Shown here in pieces: positions 38,501-41,500 of a DNA stretch of 64,000 bases (position 1 is its first letter; every line of letters starts with the position of its first letter). Source of the stretch: Anisodus tanguticus (taxonomy: Eukaryota > Streptophyta > Magnoliopsida > Solanales > Solanaceae); assembly GCA_034509755.1 (NCBI GenBank), contig CM067541.1, positions 27,472,501 through 27,536,500 on the forward strand, written 5' to 3'. Position numbers and translations under genes: made by a program. Under the pieces are notes generated by a model. It was given only the letters and a program-made list of their open reading frames with translations. It was not told where the DNA came from and searched no databases.

Positions 38501-41500
38501 AGGGCACCCGTATACCTCCCACAAACCTAAACTATCCGAAAACCGTCCTATTCCACCAACCTCCATTTGACTCCCATATTTGTGTCCGTCCAGCCCCAAA
38601 CCAACTCCGACCAACCTAACCATACAATCCTCTGAAGCTAGAAGAGAATGCTATAGGAACGTCCTTATATACATTCCTTTGGTGGGTGTTGGAGAAGAAA
38701 AAGAATTTACACTAAATATGTAAATGTCATAAAGGACATGTATGAAGGGGTAGTTGCTAGCGTGATACCATCATAGGAGATGAAAAGGAGTTTTCATGAA
38801 CTGTGGGTTTATCTAAGGATCAATGTCGAGCCCATACTTGTTAACACATGTTTTAGATGAGCTAAGAAGCTATACAAGACGAGGTCACATGGGGTATGCT
38901 ATTTGCTGACGATATTGTGCTAATTGATGATAGTGAAGGTGTCAACTAATTGTTTGAACGGTGGAGAAGAACTCTAGAGAGTACAGTTTTTAGGTTAAGT
39001 AGAAATAAGGCTAAATATATGCACTACAAGTTTAGTCACATAAGAAAAGTGAAATCAATTGTAGATGTAGACAGGATTAAGGTGCATAAGTGCAAACAAT
39101 TTAGATATGTAGGCACGTTATTCCAAGAGAATGGAATGATAGAGGAAGATGTTACCGATAGAATCAAAATCGAATAGTTGAACTGGAGAAGTGCTTGTTA
39201 TGTGATTGAAGGATGTCTATTAAACTGAAAGGTAAGTTTTATAGGAATCCGATGAGTTAGTGCTGGTATGATCGTATCCAAAAGATTTTCTTTTGGAATA
39301 TACTGACCTCCGGAGATTGGTTTGTTAAATTACATAATTATAAAATGTACCATCGATTGGGCCTGAAGAATAATTCAAATAGTTTTGATAGCATAGCACC
39401 TGGTAAGAGCTTTGAGGTGACTGGAAATGGTATCAAACTAAGGCTGATGGTTTCTGCTACAGAGATTCTTTCATCATCTGTCAGCTAGCTTTCCTACTTT
39501 GTGATTTAGAGACACTTTTGGTCTCTTTTAGTTTTCTTGATTAGCATATTTTCTTCTTTTCTGTTTTTTTCCAGATTTGTGTACTTTGATTTATTTATTT
39601 TATTGCCATTTAGCCAAAAATAAAAGAAGAGAAAAGGTAAGTTTTATAGGACAATTATAAGACCAGAAATTTTGTATGGGAGTAACTGTTAGGCAACTAA
39701 AGACCAACATATTTTCTAGATGAGTATTATATAGATGTGGATGTTAACTTGGATGTATTGTCGTACAAGGTTAAAAATGAACACATTCTCCAGAAGATGC
39801 AAATAGTACACACTGCGGATAAAATGAGAAAAGATCGCTTGAGAGGATTTGTTCATATCCTGTTGCGACCTGTAGATACACCGGTTCGTACACGTGGACC
39901 ATTGTTGATGAAGGTGTTAAAAAGGGACAAGGTAAGCCTAAAATCTCATAGAAGGAAGTTGTCTCAAAATTGTCTCGAAAGACCTGCAGTCTCTTGAAAT
40001 CTAGGTAAACTTAGCGAAAGATAGGACATAATACAATCAACAACAACAATGTACTCAGTGTAATCCCACAAAGTGGGGTCTGGGGAGGGTAGAGTGTACG
40101 CAGACCTTATCTCTATCTTGGGAGGTAGGAGGTTGTTTTCGAAAGACACTCGGCTCAAGAAAAAGCACAATAAAGGATGTCAGACAAAATCGACAAAGTA
40201 AAGAAATCAAGGCATAATACTATAGAATAAACATCAGGAAGAAAAGCAATAGTAATTGCAGGAAACTAATACTGTAATCAAGTAAAGAGAGCAGATAATA
40301 AGGAAAGGTATGACATAATGTGGAAGTAAAAGTTTTATGTAGGCTACCAAATATGTAGGAATATGTTTTAGTCGTGTTAATACGCTTACTTTAGTTCCTA
40401 TGCTTGTTAGGGACTTTTTAGTCTTGTTATAGATTTATATGGTTGTAGAAGTACACTGGGTATGTTGTTTTGTATATTACTGGTCCAAGATGACTCGAAA
40501 TAGAAAAACATGATCAATGAAGATTCATATAGCCGATCTCAACTTGTTTAAAAATTAGGCATAGTAGTGTTGTTGAAGGGTATTGATACAACAAAAGAAT
40601 TGAAGATACGGAAGGCACTTCACATATAAGTACCTACATATTGAACTGAGTTAAGGTATCCTCTGTTTGTAATTCCATTCCCCACCCATTGGACTTCAAG
40701 ATTTCCTACTCAGTGTACTTAGACATATTTTAGCTACTCAACTCAAACTCCAGTTGATAATGAACAAATGGTCATGTTATATCATTGACATTACATAATC
40801 TGAAATAATTGAGAATCTCTTTGTCTAAATTTGCAAAACTATTAAAGACATGGAACTTCTGGAGAACCTTCTTCCTACTGCAACGGAACTACATTAATAT
40901 CCACCAGTAGTAAATTGTCCTTTGACTTGGGTACAATTTCAACACTCAGGTTCATAGTGTTCTTTTCTTTGTTTTTGTTGGAATAGAAAAAGGAAAAGTT
41001 GTACTAAGAAAAGCAAAAGTAACTATAGTTTTTTTATATTATGGTAAGAGTCCTCCTGTTGAGATACTGCTGTCTCAATAATAGTTTAGAGCTTAAAATG
41101 AAGTTTTGATGATTGTCAAACTATGTATCAAGAGACAATCAGTTATAAGGAAGATTGAAGGAAGATGTTGAAGAATCAGAAGTCCAAACAGATCTAGAAA
41201 GGAACAGTGAACCAGTCAAAACAGGAGTGGAACTGGTCCTTACAAAGAAGACTGGAGATTGTCGAGAGAAGTTGTTTCATGCCAACTCGGAGAATAGGAA
41301 GTTTTGACTCATTCCTACTCGATGAAGAGTTGGAATTCAACTTATGGAAAGTTTACCATAAGTTGAACACATGAAATTAGCATTGGAATAGGAGAAGGAA
41401 ATTGTATGTGCATAAATAAGGAAAGAAGGAAATCCATATCAAATAAGGATTGGTTTTCGGGCAACTTATGGGAGCAAGACTTGGATGGATTCAGACAATT

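Larger units (their letters stand above)
32907..38674 (+). mobile_element. Ty3/gypsy element 2, deletion derivative lacking integrase
   Basis: LTRs at 32907-34274 and about 37391-38674 flank a short internal region: gag, CCHC, protease, RT and part of RNase H, then a jump to the extreme C-terminus of integrase. The integrase catalytic core is gone. The element is about 5.8 kb and + strand, like the host gene. No target duplication was found, and the right end carries a small insertion, so the edges are approximate on that side. Confidence 0.88.
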
